A DNA stretch of 64,000 nt, from NCBI RefSeq assembly GCF_040438645.1, contig NZ_CP159253.1, positions 5,384,501-5,448,500 of the forward strand, read 5' to 3'. Position 1 is the stretch's first letter. Each line of letters begins with the position of its first letter. Below, in pieces: positions 16,734-25,344 of the stretch. Position numbers and translations under genes: made by a program. Origin of the DNA: Mesorhizobium sp. WSM2240. Its GTDB lineage: Bacteria; Pseudomonadota; Alphaproteobacteria; Rhizobiales; Rhizobiaceae. The notes under the pieces were generated by a model. It had not been told where the DNA came from. It saw nothing but the letters and a program-made list of their open reading frames with translations, and did no database searches.

Positions 16734-19691
16734 CTAATGCGCCTCGTCCCAATTATCGGCCGCTCTTGCATCCACCTGCAGCGGCACGGCGAGGTTGACT
16801 GCCGGCATCGCGGCGCCCGCCATCACTTCGCGCACGACCGGCAGTGTCGCCTCGACCTCTTCCTCCGGCGCCTCGAAGATAAGTTCGTCATGCACCTGAA
16901 GCAGCATGCGCGCCGAAAGCTTCGCCTCGGCGAGCGCGGTATCCATCCGCGTCATGGCGCGGCGGATGATGTCGGCGGCCGAACCTTGGATCGGCGCGTT
17001 GATCGCCGCGCGCTCGTTGAAGGCGCGGTGCTGCGGGTTTGACGAGCGGATTTCGGGGTAATGCGCCCGCCGGCCGAAAATCGTCTCGACATAACCCTTG
17101 TCGCGGCAGGAGGCTTTGGTCGATTCCATGTAGTCGCGGATGCCGGGAAAGCGCTCGAAATAGCGCTTGATGTAGTCGCCCGCCTCTTCGCGCGCGATCG
17201 AGAGCTGGTTGGCGAGGCCGAAGGCCGAGATGCCGTAGATAATGCCGAAATTGATCGCCTTGGCGCGGCGGCGCACTTCGGACGGCATGCCTTCGACCGG
17301 AACCGAGAACATCTCCGAGGCCGTCATGGCGTGGATGTCGACGCCGTCGGCGAAAGCCTGGGTCAGCTGCGGAATATCGGCTATGTGGGCGAGCACCCGG
17401 AGCTCGATCTGGCTGTAGTCGGCCGAGATCAGCTTGTTGCCCTTCTCGGCGATGAAGGCCGTCCTGATCCGGCGTCCCTCTGCCGTGCGGATCGGGATGT
17501 TCTGCAGATTGGGTTCGGATGAGGAGATGCGCCCGGTCGGGGTCGACGCGAGAGCGTAGGAGGTGTGAACGCGCTTCGTCTCGGGGTGGATATAGTCGGG
17601 CAGCGCGTCCGTGTAGGTCGATTTCAGCTTGGTCAGCTGCCGCCAGTCGACGATCTTGCGCGGCAGTTCGTAGCCTTCGGCGGCCAGCTCCTCCAGGATC
17701 TGCGCGGTGGTCGACCATTGGCCCGATTTGGTCTTCGAGCCGCCGGGAAGCCCCATGCGGCCAAACAGAATGTCGCCGAGCTGTTTTGGCGAGCCGATGG
17801 TAAACCGCTCGCCGGCGATCGTGTAGATCTCGTCCTCGAGGGCTGCCGCGCGCTGCGCCAGTTCGCCCGAAAGCCGGCTGAGCATCTGCCGGTCGACCGA
17901 GATGCCGCGCCCCTCCATTCGCGCCAGAACCGGCACCAGTGGGCGCTCCAGCCGCTCATAGACCGATGTGAGGCCATTGGCGACCATCCGCGGCTTCAAC
18001 ACGCGCCACAGCCGCATGGCGAGATCGGAGCCCTCCGTCGCATAGGTCGTCGCCCGCTCGATCTCCACGAAATCGAAGGTGACGAGGTTGCGGCCGGAGC
18101 CGACCACGTCCTTGAACGGAATGACGGCATGGCCCAGCCAACGCTCCGCCAGTGTTTCGAAAGCATGGTTGCCATTGCCCGCGTCGAGTACATAGGAAAT
18201 CAGCATCGTGTCGTCGAACGGCGCGATGTCGACGCCCAGCCGGTGCATCAGCAGCCAGTCATATTTGATGTTGTGGCCGATCTTGAGCACCGAGGGATCG
18301 GTGAGCAGCGGCCGGATTGCCGCCAGAGCCTCGTCGAAGGGGACCTGGTTGGGCGACCGGCCGCCGCCGAGCAGGTCGCCTTCGCTGGAGCGATGCGCGA
18401 TCGGCACATAGGCAGCGCGCCCCGGCCGGATGGCGAGCGAGAAGCCGACCAGTTCGGCCAGCATCGGGTCGATCGACGTGGTTTCCGTACGGAAGGCGAC
18501 CGTACCCGCATCGCGCGCCTCGGCGATCCATGCCTGCAGCGTGGCGATATCGCGGATGCATTCGTATTTCGAGCGGTCGATCCTGGCGGCGGCGGCGGCC
18601 TCGGCGCGCGATTTGGCAAGCGCGGCCGGTGCCGCGCCCTCCGCCCTCGAGGGGCCGGCGAAGCCGCCGGAGGGCGCTGCCGAAGGTTCCGCGCCTGCAG
18701 CCACCTCGGCGGGAAAGAGAACGCCTGCATCCAGATCAGGGCCGTGCGCAGCCTCACCGGTCTGCACGATGATCCGCGCCGCCTCGATCTCGTTCGGCTC
18801 CGCCCCGGTCGCCTCGGCGACGCGGCGAGTGAGCGAGGAGAATTCCAGCGCCTTGAGAAAGGAGATCAGCTTCGGCCCGTTCGGCGGCTGAAGCGCAAAA
18901 TCGTCGAGCCCGTCAACCAGCGGCACGTCGTTCTTCAGCCGCACCAGTTCGCGTGAAATCCGCGCCTTCTCGGCATTGTCGATGATCGACTGGCGGCGCT
19001 TGTCCTGCTTGATTTCGCCCGCTCGGGCGAGCAGCGCGTCCAGATCTCCGAACTGCTCGATCAGCTGCGCCGCCGTCTTCGGCCCGATGCCCGGCACCCC
19101 CGGAACATTGTCGACCGAATCGCCGGTCAGCGCCTGCAGGTCGATCATTTTTTCGGGCGGCACGCCCCATTTCTCGATCACTTCCGGAACGCCGATCTGA
19201 CGGTCCTTCATCGGGTCGTACATCGACACGGTCGGGCCGACCAGCTGCATCAGATCCTTGTCGGAGGAGATGATCGTGGTGTCGCCGCCCGCTTCGCAGG
19301 CCAGCCTTGCATAGGTCGCGATCAGATCGTCGGCCTCGAAACCCTCGATCTCGATGCAGGGCAGGTCGAAGGCGCGCGTCGCCTGCCGGATCAGGCCGAA
19401 TTGCGGGATCAGATCGTCCGGCGGCGCCGAGCGGTTCGCCTTGTACTCGGCGTAGAGCTCGTTGCGGAAGGTTTTGGAGGAATAATCGAAGATCACGGCC
19501 AGATGCGTCGGCACTACACCGACATCCGTGTTGCGCGCATCCTGCATCAGCTTCCACAGCATGTTGCAGAAGCCCGACACCGCTCCGGTCGGCAGTCCGT
19601 CCGATTTGCGGGTCAGCGGGGGAAGCGCATGGTAGGCGCGGAAGATGTAGCCGGAGCCGTCAACGAGGAAGAGGTGATCGCCTTTTTTCAT
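16734..19691 (-). CDS. polA: DNA polymerase I, with apparently degenerate proofreading site
   Basis: 985 residues from the ATG at 19691; the frame continues upstream but the family N-terminus is MKKGDHLFLVDGSGYIFRA. Domains: 5'-3' exonuclease (1-310; FEADDLIATYA, TGDSVDNVPGVPGIGPKTA), a linker rich in Ala/Glu (about 340-385), a 3'-5' exonuclease fold (about 390-570), and polymerase A (about 600-985; DYSQIELRVLAHI, RRRAKAINFGIIYG, VHDELIFE). In the 3'-5' exonuclease, the residue matching E. coli Asp355 is Arg401 (FRTET) and that matching Asp501 is Gly554 (YATEG); Glu403, Asp478 and Tyr550 are kept. Two of four metal ligands therefore appear lost. Polymerase and flap-nuclease motifs look intact. 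Confidence 0.96.
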   Translation of the reverse strand: MKKGDHLFLVDGSGYIFRAYHALPPLTRKSDGLPTGAVSGFCNMLWKLMQDARNTDVGVVPTHLAVIFDYSSKTFRNELYAEYKANRSAPPDDLIPQFGLIRQATRAFDLPCIEIEGFEADDLIATYARLACEAGGDTTIISSDKDLMQLVGPTVSMYDPMKDRQIGVPEVIEKWGVPPEKMIDLQALTGDSVDNVPGVPGIGPKTAAQLIEQFGDLDALLARAGEIKQDKRRQSIIDNAEKARISRELVRLKNDVPLVDGLDDFALQPPNGPKLISFLKALEFSSLTRRVAEATGAEPNEIEAARIIVQTGEAAHGPDLDAGVLFPAEVAAGAEPSAAPSGGFAGPSRAEGAAPAALAKSRAEAAAAARIDRSKYECIRDIATLQAWIAEARDAGTVAFRTETTSIDPMLAELVGFSLAIRPGRAAYVPIAHRSSEGDLLGGGRSPNQVPFDEALAAIRPLLTDPSVLKIGHNIKYDWLLMHRLGVDIAPFDDTMLISYVLDAGNGNHAFETLAERWLGHAVIPFKDVVGSGRNLVTFDFVEIERATTYATEGSDLAMRLWRVLKPRMVANGLTSVYERLERPLVPVLARMEGRGISVDRQMLSRLSGELAQRAAALEDEIYTIAGERFTIGSPKQLGDILFGRMGLPGGSKTKSGQWSTTAQILEELAAEGYELPRKIVDWRQLTKLKSTYTDALPDYIHPETKRVHTSYALASTPTGRISSSEPNLQNIPIRTAEGRRIRTAFIAEKGNKLISADYSQIELRVLAHIADIPQLTQAFADGVDIHAMTASEMFSVPVEGMPSEVRRRAKAINFGIIYGISAFGLANQLSIAREEAGDYIKRYFERFPGIRDYMESTKASCRDKGYVETIFGRRAHYPEIRSSNPQHRAFNERAAINAPIQGSAADIIRRAMTRMDTALAEAKLSARMLLQVHDELIFEAPEEEVEATLPVVREVMAGAAMPAVNLAVPLQVDARAADNWDEAH

Positions 19692-19854
19692 GGCGAAAGC
19701 GATAGCGTGGAGGGCAAACACTGTCCACTTCCAAACATCCGGAAGCAGCCGTCCAGCGCTGGCCAACTGACATTCCGGACCGATCACGTGTTTGTTACGA
19801 AACTGTAATGTTGTTGCCCTTGAATCAACACTTTCCGGTTTCCAAATGATCTCC

Positions 19855-20001
19855 ATCGGCGTTTTTTGCCGAGTCCGGAGTATGGCCCGTCCCCCGCCTA
19901 GCCCGGACACAGCGGCAGCCTAATCCCCCCTCTCCGGGCTGCCGCTCCATTTTGAAGTACCGCCGCCGTGGTCTCCCCCTCCGCCACGGCGGCATTTTTT
20001 T
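19855..20001 (+). ncRNA. Alpha-r7-like (Smr7C family) trans-encoded small RNA
   Basis: The divergent gap between polA and the M20 peptidase gene contains a run of stem-loops ending in a strong terminator on the plus strand: a CGGC/GCCG hairpin near 19856-19875, AGCGGCAGCC (19911-19920) pairing with GGCTGCCGCT (19937-19946) with a C-rich loop, then the terminator at 19962-20001. Loops contain runs of C (CCCCCC, CCCCC) able to pair with Shine-Dalgarno sequences. Length is about 147 bases if transcription starts near 19855; a TTGAAT at 19820-19825 could serve as -35. From memory, the S. meliloti sRNA Smr7C (about 150 nt, alpha-r7 family) also lies beside polA. The 5' end is estimated. Confidence 0.72.
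19962..20001 (+). terminator. Rho-independent terminator of the sRNA gene
   Basis: GCCGCCGTGG (19962-19971) pairs with CCACGGCGGC (19984-19993) around a 12-base loop, followed by A and seven T (19995-20001). No plus-strand protein gene precedes it for over 3 kb, so it most likely ends the small RNA. Confidence 0.88.
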
Positions 20002-20092
20002 GCCTTCAGTTTGGAGCCGCGCCAGTTTCTCCGGGCTTTTCGTCGCCGTTCCGACCCATTAGGGTGCGGCCAGATTCGCGAAAGGCTCTTGA

Positions 20093-21481
20093 ATGCTGCC
20101 ATTATCACCCGTCCTCGACCGCCTCGACCAGAACCTCGGCCAGAGCGTGGAGCGCCTGTTCGGGCTGCTCCGCATCAAATCCATCTCGACCGATCCGGCT
20201 TACGCCTCCGAATGCCGCCGCGCCGCCGAATGGCTGGTGGCGGACCTGGCCTCGATCGGCTTTGACGCCAGCATCCGAGACACGCCCGGCCATCCCATGG
20301 TAGTCGCCCATCACGACGGCCCGACGCCGGCCGCGCCGCATGTGCTTTTCTACGGCCATTATGATGTCCAGCCGGTAGATCCGCTCGAGCTTTGGGAGAG
20401 CGATCCGTTCGACCCGGCCCTGAAGGACATCGGCGGCGGCCGCAAGATTATCACCGGCCGCGGCTCCTCCGACGACAAGGGCCAGCTGATGCTCTTCGTA
20501 GAGGCGTGCCGCGCCTACAAGCAGGTTCACGGCAAGCTGCCCTGTAGGGTGTCCATCCTGTTCGAGGGCGAGGAAGAGTCCGGCTCGGCTTCGCTGAAGC
20601 CGTTCCTGGAAGCCAATGCGGCGGAGTTGAAGGCCGATTTCGCGATGGTCTGTGACACTTCGATGTGGGACCGCGAGACGCCGGCGCTCTGCATCGGCCT
20701 GCGCGGCCTTGTCGGCGAGGAGATCACGGTCCACGCCGCCGACCGCGACCTGCATTCGGGCGAATTCGGCGGCGCGGCGGCCAATCCGATCCGCATTCTG
20801 GCCAAGGTGCTGGCCGACATGCATGACGAGACCGGCCGGGTCACCATTCCCGGCTTCTACGAAGGCGTCGAGGAGACGCCGTCGCAGATCCTGAAATCCT
20901 GGGAGGCGCTGGGCGAAACCGCAGAGAGCTTCCTCGGCGAGGTCGGTCTGTCGATCCCGTCCGGCGAGAAGGGCCGCTCGGTGCTCGAATTGACCTGGGC
21001 CAGGCCGACCTGCGAGTTCAACGGCATCACCGGCGGCTACACGGGCAAGGGATTCAAGACGGTCATCGCCTCGCAAGCATCCGCCAAAGTCTCCTGCCGC
21101 CTGGTCCACAAGCAGGATCCGAAGAAGATTCGCGAAGCGCTGCGCGCATTCGTCAGCGAGCGCATTCCCGCCGACTGTTCCGTCGAATTCCACGAGCATG
21201 GCGGCTCGCCGGGCATCCAGCTTTCCTACGATGCGCCGTTCCTGACCAAGGCCAAGGCGGCGCTGTCCGACGAGTGGGGCAAGCCGGCGGTGATGATCGC
21301 CATGGGCGGCTCGATCCCGATCGTCGGCGACTTCCAGAACTATCTTGGCATGGAATCGCTGCTCGCCGGCTTCGCGCTTGTTGACGACCGCATCCACTCG
21401 CCCAACGAGAAATACGACCTGTCTTCCTTCCATAAGGGCCAGCGCTCCTGGGCCCGTATCCTCGACGCGCTGACCAGGTGA
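20093..21481 (+). CDS. M20 family metallopeptidase (dipeptidase / CNDP-like)
   Basis: 462 residues, ATG at 20093 with AAAGG upstream. Zinc-site motifs are present: GHYDVQPVD (His and Asp, about residues 85-93), RGSSDDKGQ (about 122-130) and EGEEESGS (about 154-161, catalytic and metal Glu). A dimerisation (lid) domain occupies about residues 200-360. The closest types are cytosolic dipeptidases and acetylornithine-deacetylase-like M20 peptidases; exact substrate is unknown. No signal peptide, so cytoplasmic. The RNase D-like gene follows 7 bases after the stop, so the two are probably cotranscribed. Confidence 0.9.
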   Translation: MLPLSPVLDRLDQNLGQSVERLFGLLRIKSISTDPAYASECRRAAEWLVADLASIGFDASIRDTPGHPMVVAHHDGPTPAAPHVLFYGHYDVQPVDPLELWESDPFDPALKDIGGGRKIITGRGSSDDKGQLMLFVEACRAYKQVHGKLPCRVSILFEGEEESGSASLKPFLEANAAELKADFAMVCDTSMWDRETPALCIGLRGLVGEEITVHAADRDLHSGEFGGAAANPIRILAKVLADMHDETGRVTIPGFYEGVEETPSQILKSWEALGETAESFLGEVGLSIPSGEKGRSVLELTWARPTCEFNGITGGYTGKGFKTVIASQASAKVSCRLVHKQDPKKIREALRAFVSERIPADCSVEFHEHGGSPGIQLSYDAPFLTKAKAALSDEWGKPAVMIAMGGSIPIVGDFQNYLGMESLLAGFALVDDRIHSPNEKYDLSSFHKGQRSWARILDALTR

Positions 21482-21488
21482 GGCCTTG

Positions 21489-22106
21489 ATGACCATCCGC
21501 TTCCACAGAAACGACCTACCTGACCTCGCACATTACCAGGTCGAGGCCGTCGCCATCGACACCGAGACGCTGGGGCTCAAGCCGCACCGCGACCGTCTAT
21601 GCGTCGTGCAGATCTCGCCCGGCGACGGCACCGCCGACGTTATCCAGATAGCGCCCGGCCAGACCCAGGCGCCCAACCTGGTCGCCATCCTGCGCGACGC
21701 GCGTATAACGAAGCTGTTTCACTACGGTCGCTTCGACCTGGCCGTGCTCTACCACGCCTTCGGCGCCATGGCCGAGCCGGTGTTCTGCACCAAGATCGCC
21801 TCGCGCCTGACCCGCACCTACACCGACCGCCATGGGTTGAAGGACATCTGTGCCGAGTTGATAGGCGTGAACCTCTCCAAGGCGCAGCAATCCTCCGACT
21901 GGGCCGCCGAGATGCTGTCGCAGGATCAACTCGAATATGCGGCCTCGGACGTGCTCTACCTGCACCGGCTTCGCGACGTGCTGGCCGGAAGGCTGGCGCG
22001 GGAAAATCGCACTGAGGTAGCCGAGGCCTGCTTCCGCTTCCTGCCGACGCGCTCGAAGCTCGATCTTCTCGGCTGGGACGAGGAAGACATCTTCGCCCAC
22101 AGCTGA
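21489..22106 (+). CDS. Short RNase D-like 3'-5' exonuclease
   Basis: 205 residues from the ATG at 21489. DEDDy exonuclease motifs are complete: AIDTETLGL (Exo I, Asp and Glu), LFHYGRFDLAVL (Exo II, Asp) and YAASDVLYL (Exo III, Tyr and Asp). Classical RNase D is about 375 residues with C-terminal HRDC domains; this protein stops soon after the nuclease fold, so it is the short 'ribonuclease D' type common in alphaproteobacteria. It probably trims structured RNA ends in the cytoplasm. Starts 7 bases after the peptidase gene. Confidence 0.9.
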   Translation: MTIRFHRNDLPDLAHYQVEAVAIDTETLGLKPHRDRLCVVQISPGDGTADVIQIAPGQTQAPNLVAILRDARITKLFHYGRFDLAVLYHAFGAMAEPVFCTKIASRLTRTYTDRHGLKDICAELIGVNLSKAQQSSDWAAEMLSQDQLEYAASDVLYLHRLRDVLAGRLARENRTEVAEACFRFLPTRSKLDLLGWDEEDIFAHS

Positions 22107-22119
22107 AAGTGGTTAGCGC

Positions 22120-22254
22120 TCATCCCGGATTGACCGGTTGGCGGCGCGGCGGCGTCCGTTTCGGCGGCGCGGAAGGCGCGGCCGGCTGCTCGGGTTGGCT
22201 GTTCCACCATCTGTAGAATGCATAAGCCGCAAGGGCGAAAAGAATGCGCTTCAT
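22120..22254 (-). CDS. 44-residue putative membrane-associated peptide
   Basis: From the ATG at 22254, with GGGAGAC six bases upstream on the minus strand. The N-terminus MKRILFALAAYAFYRWW is a short hydrophobic helix, followed by a Pro/Ala/Arg-rich tail (QPAAPSAPPKRTPPRRQPV). A longer frame to 22341 lacks an SD. I recognise no family. It converges with the RNase D-like gene. Small size makes this tentative. Confidence 0.45.
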   Translation of the reverse strand: MKRILFALAAYAFYRWWNSQPEQPAAPSAPPKRTPPRRQPVNPG

Positions 22255-22433
22255 CGGCTGTCTCCCGGATATGGTTCGTTTAAAAATCTCGGTGAAGCGA
22301 TTTCGTTCCCCCGTGCACGGCTTGGACGCGTGCTGGATCAAACCTGCGTGAAAAGGCGGTTTTGCAGCTCGGAATGATGGAAATTCCGCCGGTTTCAGGC
22401 CGAAAACCGCGCGGTTTCGGCTCGCTGGAATAC

Positions 22434-22458
22434 GGAACCTTTCATCGGCGCGGCTGTT
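22434..22458 (+). promoter_or_regulatory. Candidate EcfG-type promoter for the small secreted protein
   Basis: GGAAC (22434-22438), 16 bases, TGTT (22455-22458); 57 bases before the ATG at 22515. Same spacing and same -10 variant as the candidate at 15710-15734. Confidence 0.38.
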
Positions 22459-22514
22459 GGAGATTTGAGGGTCACCGAATGATCGGTGAAATCGATATCA
22501 GGAAGGAAAACGCC

Positions 22515-22844
22515 ATGAAAATTCTTCTAGCCACGGCATTCTCCGTCATTCTCTCGCTCTCCGGAGCGGCCCTTGCCCAGGAGACCGGGGCCACGCAGCC
22601 GGATGCGCTCGGAGCCGATAATCAGCGCGGCGGCGGCGGAACCGACGCTTCGAACTACCTCACCGGGCCCAACATTCATCAATTCTATATGGATGAAGGG
22701 CTGACGACCCTGCGTCCGGAAGCTGAGATCAGGACCACATATCTGGCCTTGCCGGATCCCGACAGGATGAGCCTGAGAGCTGCCTGCGAAACCAACACCG
22801 ACATCAAGTTCACGGACCTTTGCCGGGCCGTCAACGCGATGTGA
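22515..22844 (+). CDS. Small secreted protein of unknown function
   Basis: 109 residues from the ATG at 22515 (AGGAAGG upstream). In-frame starts further 5' exist, but this one begins with a classical Sec signal peptide (MKILLATAFSVILSLSGAALA, cleavage after ALA near residue 21). The mature part of about 88 residues has a Gly-rich stretch (RGGGGTD) and two cysteines (Cys in RAACETN and in TDLCRAV), which could form a disulfide in the periplasm. No family recognised. A strong terminator follows at 22868 and an EcfG-like promoter precedes it. Confidence 0.78.
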   Translation: MKILLATAFSVILSLSGAALAQETGATQPDALGADNQRGGGGTDASNYLTGPNIHQFYMDEGLTTLRPEAEIRTTYLALPDPDRMSLRAACETNTDIKFTDLCRAVNAM

Positions 22845-22867
22845 CGGTGCCTTAAGTGAACGGAAAA

Positions 22868-22897
22868 GCCCGCTCCGGCAACCGGGGCGGGTTTTTT
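22868..22897 (+). terminator. Rho-independent terminator
   Basis: A GC-rich stem, GCCCGC-t-CCGG with CCGG-g-GCGGG around a CAA loop, followed by six T (22892-22897). It lies 24 bases after the stop of the small secreted protein gene. Confidence 0.88.
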
Positions 22898-22978
22898 GCG
22901 GCGGGACGTAACTGCCCGCTGTAATTATAATAGTGTTTTCTCCGCGCCGCCTTTGCCGGGCCGAGCGCCCAAGCCGGC

Positions 22979-22993
22979 TTAACCCCCCCTTAA
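22979..22993 (+). promoter_or_regulatory. CtrA-box match upstream of the PBP1A gene
   Basis: TTAA (22979-22982), seven C, TTAA (22990-22993): an exact TTAA-N7-TTAA, the full binding site of the cell-cycle regulator CtrA. It lies 58 bases before the PBP start. Confidence 0.55.
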
Positions 22994-23050
22994 ATCGCCG
23001 CATTTACTGTCCAGTTGGCGTCGCTAACGGGACGGAAACAGCGGGACGGC

Positions 23051-25276
23051 ATGGCGAACCGAAACAAGACGCGCATCGAACCGACTTTTGATGGGCCGTC
23101 ACGGGTAAAATCTACGTCGGAACTGTCGGTGAGCGAGGAAGATCGCGTGGTTCCGAACAGTCGACGCAAGAACCCGGCCAAGGGAAAATCGGCAAAGAGC
23201 AAGCCGTCGCGCCGCAGTCGCGGAAAACAGCGGCGCGGCCTGCTCGGAGGTTTCGCAAGACTGTTCTACTGGTGCTTCGTGCTGGCGCTCTGGGGCGGCA
23301 TCGCCGCTGCCGGCACAGTCGCCTGGTATGGCGCCAAAATGCCAAGCGCCACTACTTGGGCCATTCCCGACCGCTCGCCCAACATCAAGATCGTTTCCGT
23401 CGACGGCAAGCTTCTCGCCAATCGCGGCATGACCGGCGGCGAGGCGGTCGGCCTGCACGAAATGTCGCCCTATATCCCGCAGGCGGTCATGGCGATCGAG
23501 GACCGCCGCTTCTATTCGCATTTCGGCATCGATCCCATCGGGCTCGCGCGGGCGATGGCCGCGAACCTGATGGATGGCCGCTTCACGCAAGGCGGTTCGA
23601 CGCTGACGCAGCAGCTGGCAAAGAACCTGTTCCTGAAACCCGACCGGACGATCGAACGCAAGGTCCAGGAGGTGCTTCTGGCGCTCTGGCTGGAGCATAA
23701 GCACACCAAGGATCAGATCCTCGAAATGTATTTGAACCGGGTCTATTTCGGCTCCGGCTCCTACGGCGTGGAGGCGGCCTCGCGCCGCTATTTCGGCAAG
23801 TCCGCGCGCGACGTGACGCTCTCGGAGGCAGCGCTCCTCGCAGGTCTCCTGAAGGCGCCGTCGCGCCTGTCGCCGGCGCGCGATCCAAAGGCAGCCGAAG
23901 CACGCGCGCAGCTCGTATTGGCCGCAATGCGTGATGAAGACATGATCGGCGAGAAAGAACTCACCTTCGCCATGAGTGCGCCCGCTACTCGCGCCGCCGC
24001 CTACTGGACCGGCTCCGAGCATTACGTCGCCGACCGCATCATGGAGGAGCTACCTGGCCTGATCGGTGATGTCCGCACCGACATCATTGTCGACGCGACC
24101 GTCGACCTGACGCTTCAGGAACTCGCCGAAAAGTCCATCCGCCGGCTGATCTCCGAGAATGGCGAAAAGCTCAACGTCAGCCAGGGGGCCCTGGTGTCGA
24201 TCGACAATTCGGGTGCGGTGCGCGCCATGGTCGGTGGCTACGACTACGCCAACAGCCAGTTCGACCGCGCTTCCGAAGCCCGTCGCCAGCCGGGTTCGGC
24301 GTTCAAGCCGTTCGTCTTCCTGGCGGCCCTCGAGCAGGGCCGCACGCCCGACAGCGTACGCACCGACGCGCCTATCAGGATCGGCAAATGGACGCCTGAA
24401 AACTACAACGGCAAATATTACGGCAAGGTCACGCTGGCGACCGCTTTGGCGAAGTCGCTGAACTCCGTCTCGGCTCAGCTCACCATGGAAGTCGGCCCGG
24501 AAGCGGTCGTCGAGGTCGCGCACCGAATGGGCATCGAATCCGATTTGCAGGCCAACACCTCGATCGCGCTAGGCACGTCCGAAGTGACGCCGCTGGAGCT
24601 GACGGCTGCCTACGTTCCCTTCGCCAATGGCGGCTACCGGCCTGAAGTGCATTTCATCCGGCGCGTCACCACGACCTCTGGCGAGGTGCTTTACGAAAAC
24701 ACCGGCGGCTCCGCCCCACGCGTCATCCGGCCCGAAATCGTCGGCATGATGAATTCGATGATGACCGGGACGGTGGAGACCGGAACCGCCACCAAGGCCG
24801 GCTTCGCCTGGCCGGCCGCCGGCAAAACCGGCACCAGCCAGAAGTCGCGCGACGCCTGGTTCGTCGGCTACACCGCCAACCTGACCACCGGCGTCTGGTT
24901 CGGCAACGACGACGACGCTCCGATGAAGAAGGTCACCGGCGGCGCCCTGCCGGCGCAGGCGTGGCATGAGTTCATGGTGGCGGCGCATGAAGGCGTGCCG
25001 GTGGCGCGCCTGCCCGGCTCATGGACCCCCACGCCGCAGACGACACCGGGCTTCGAAGACGCCGTTTCCGAGGCGATCTCCAGCGCGGACGCGCCGGTGC
25101 CTCAGCCGGCCCGTCAAAAGCGCGCCATCGAGACCGTTGAAGCCGTCGGCGGCTTCGAGCTGCCGCGCCAGGATGCGCCCACCGCCTCGATCCGACGCCC
25201 GGTGCCGCCGGCCGATGTCGGCGGCCCCGCGGTCAAGCGCCAGACCTCCATCCTCGACATCATCTTAGGTAATTAA
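23051..25276 (+). CDS. Class A penicillin-binding protein (PBP1A family transglycosylase/transpeptidase)
   Basis: 741 residues from the ATG at 23051. A basic cytoplasmic N-terminus of about 65 residues (KGKSAKSKPSRRSRGKQRR) precedes one transmembrane helix (about 72-98). The GT51 glycosyltransferase domain (about 125-300) carries EDRRFYSHFGID with the catalytic Glu150 and GGSTLTQQLAKNL. The transpeptidase domain (about 370-640) has SAFK with nucleophile Ser416, SLN as the SxN motif and KTGTSQ. It polymerises and cross-links peptidoglycan at the inner membrane. The C-terminal 90 residues are Pro/Ala-rich and poorly conserved. A CtrA-type box lies upstream, hinting at cell-cycle control. Confidence 0.93.
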   Translation: MANRNKTRIEPTFDGPSRVKSTSELSVSEEDRVVPNSRRKNPAKGKSAKSKPSRRSRGKQRRGLLGGFARLFYWCFVLALWGGIAAAGTVAWYGAKMPSATTWAIPDRSPNIKIVSVDGKLLANRGMTGGEAVGLHEMSPYIPQAVMAIEDRRFYSHFGIDPIGLARAMAANLMDGRFTQGGSTLTQQLAKNLFLKPDRTIERKVQEVLLALWLEHKHTKDQILEMYLNRVYFGSGSYGVEAASRRYFGKSARDVTLSEAALLAGLLKAPSRLSPARDPKAAEARAQLVLAAMRDEDMIGEKELTFAMSAPATRAAAYWTGSEHYVADRIMEELPGLIGDVRTDIIVDATVDLTLQELAEKSIRRLISENGEKLNVSQGALVSIDNSGAVRAMVGGYDYANSQFDRASEARRQPGSAFKPFVFLAALEQGRTPDSVRTDAPIRIGKWTPENYNGKYYGKVTLATALAKSLNSVSAQLTMEVGPEAVVEVAHRMGIESDLQANTSIALGTSEVTPLELTAAYVPFANGGYRPEVHFIRRVTTTSGEVLYENTGGSAPRVIRPEIVGMMNSMMTGTVETGTATKAGFAWPAAGKTGTSQKSRDAWFVGYTANLTTGVWFGNDDDAPMKKVTGGALPAQAWHEFMVAAHEGVPVARLPGSWTPTPQTTPGFEDAVSEAISSADAPVPQPARQKRAIETVEAVGGFELPRQDAPTASIRRPVPPADVGGPAVKRQTSILDIILGN

Positions 25277-25344
25277 GCCCCAGAATCGGCCCCTCGCCAC
25301 CGGCCTGGCGTTCGGCTACATAGCGGGGCTGGAGATTTGACCCG

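Noticed and set aside
17565..18956. Long plus-strand open frame opposite polA
   Set aside because: Shadow of polA; no recognisable domain.
22254..22320. GGAAC upstream of the 44-residue minus-strand peptide as an EcfG promoter
   Set aside because: The element at the correct spacing is GATT, two mismatches from CGTT.
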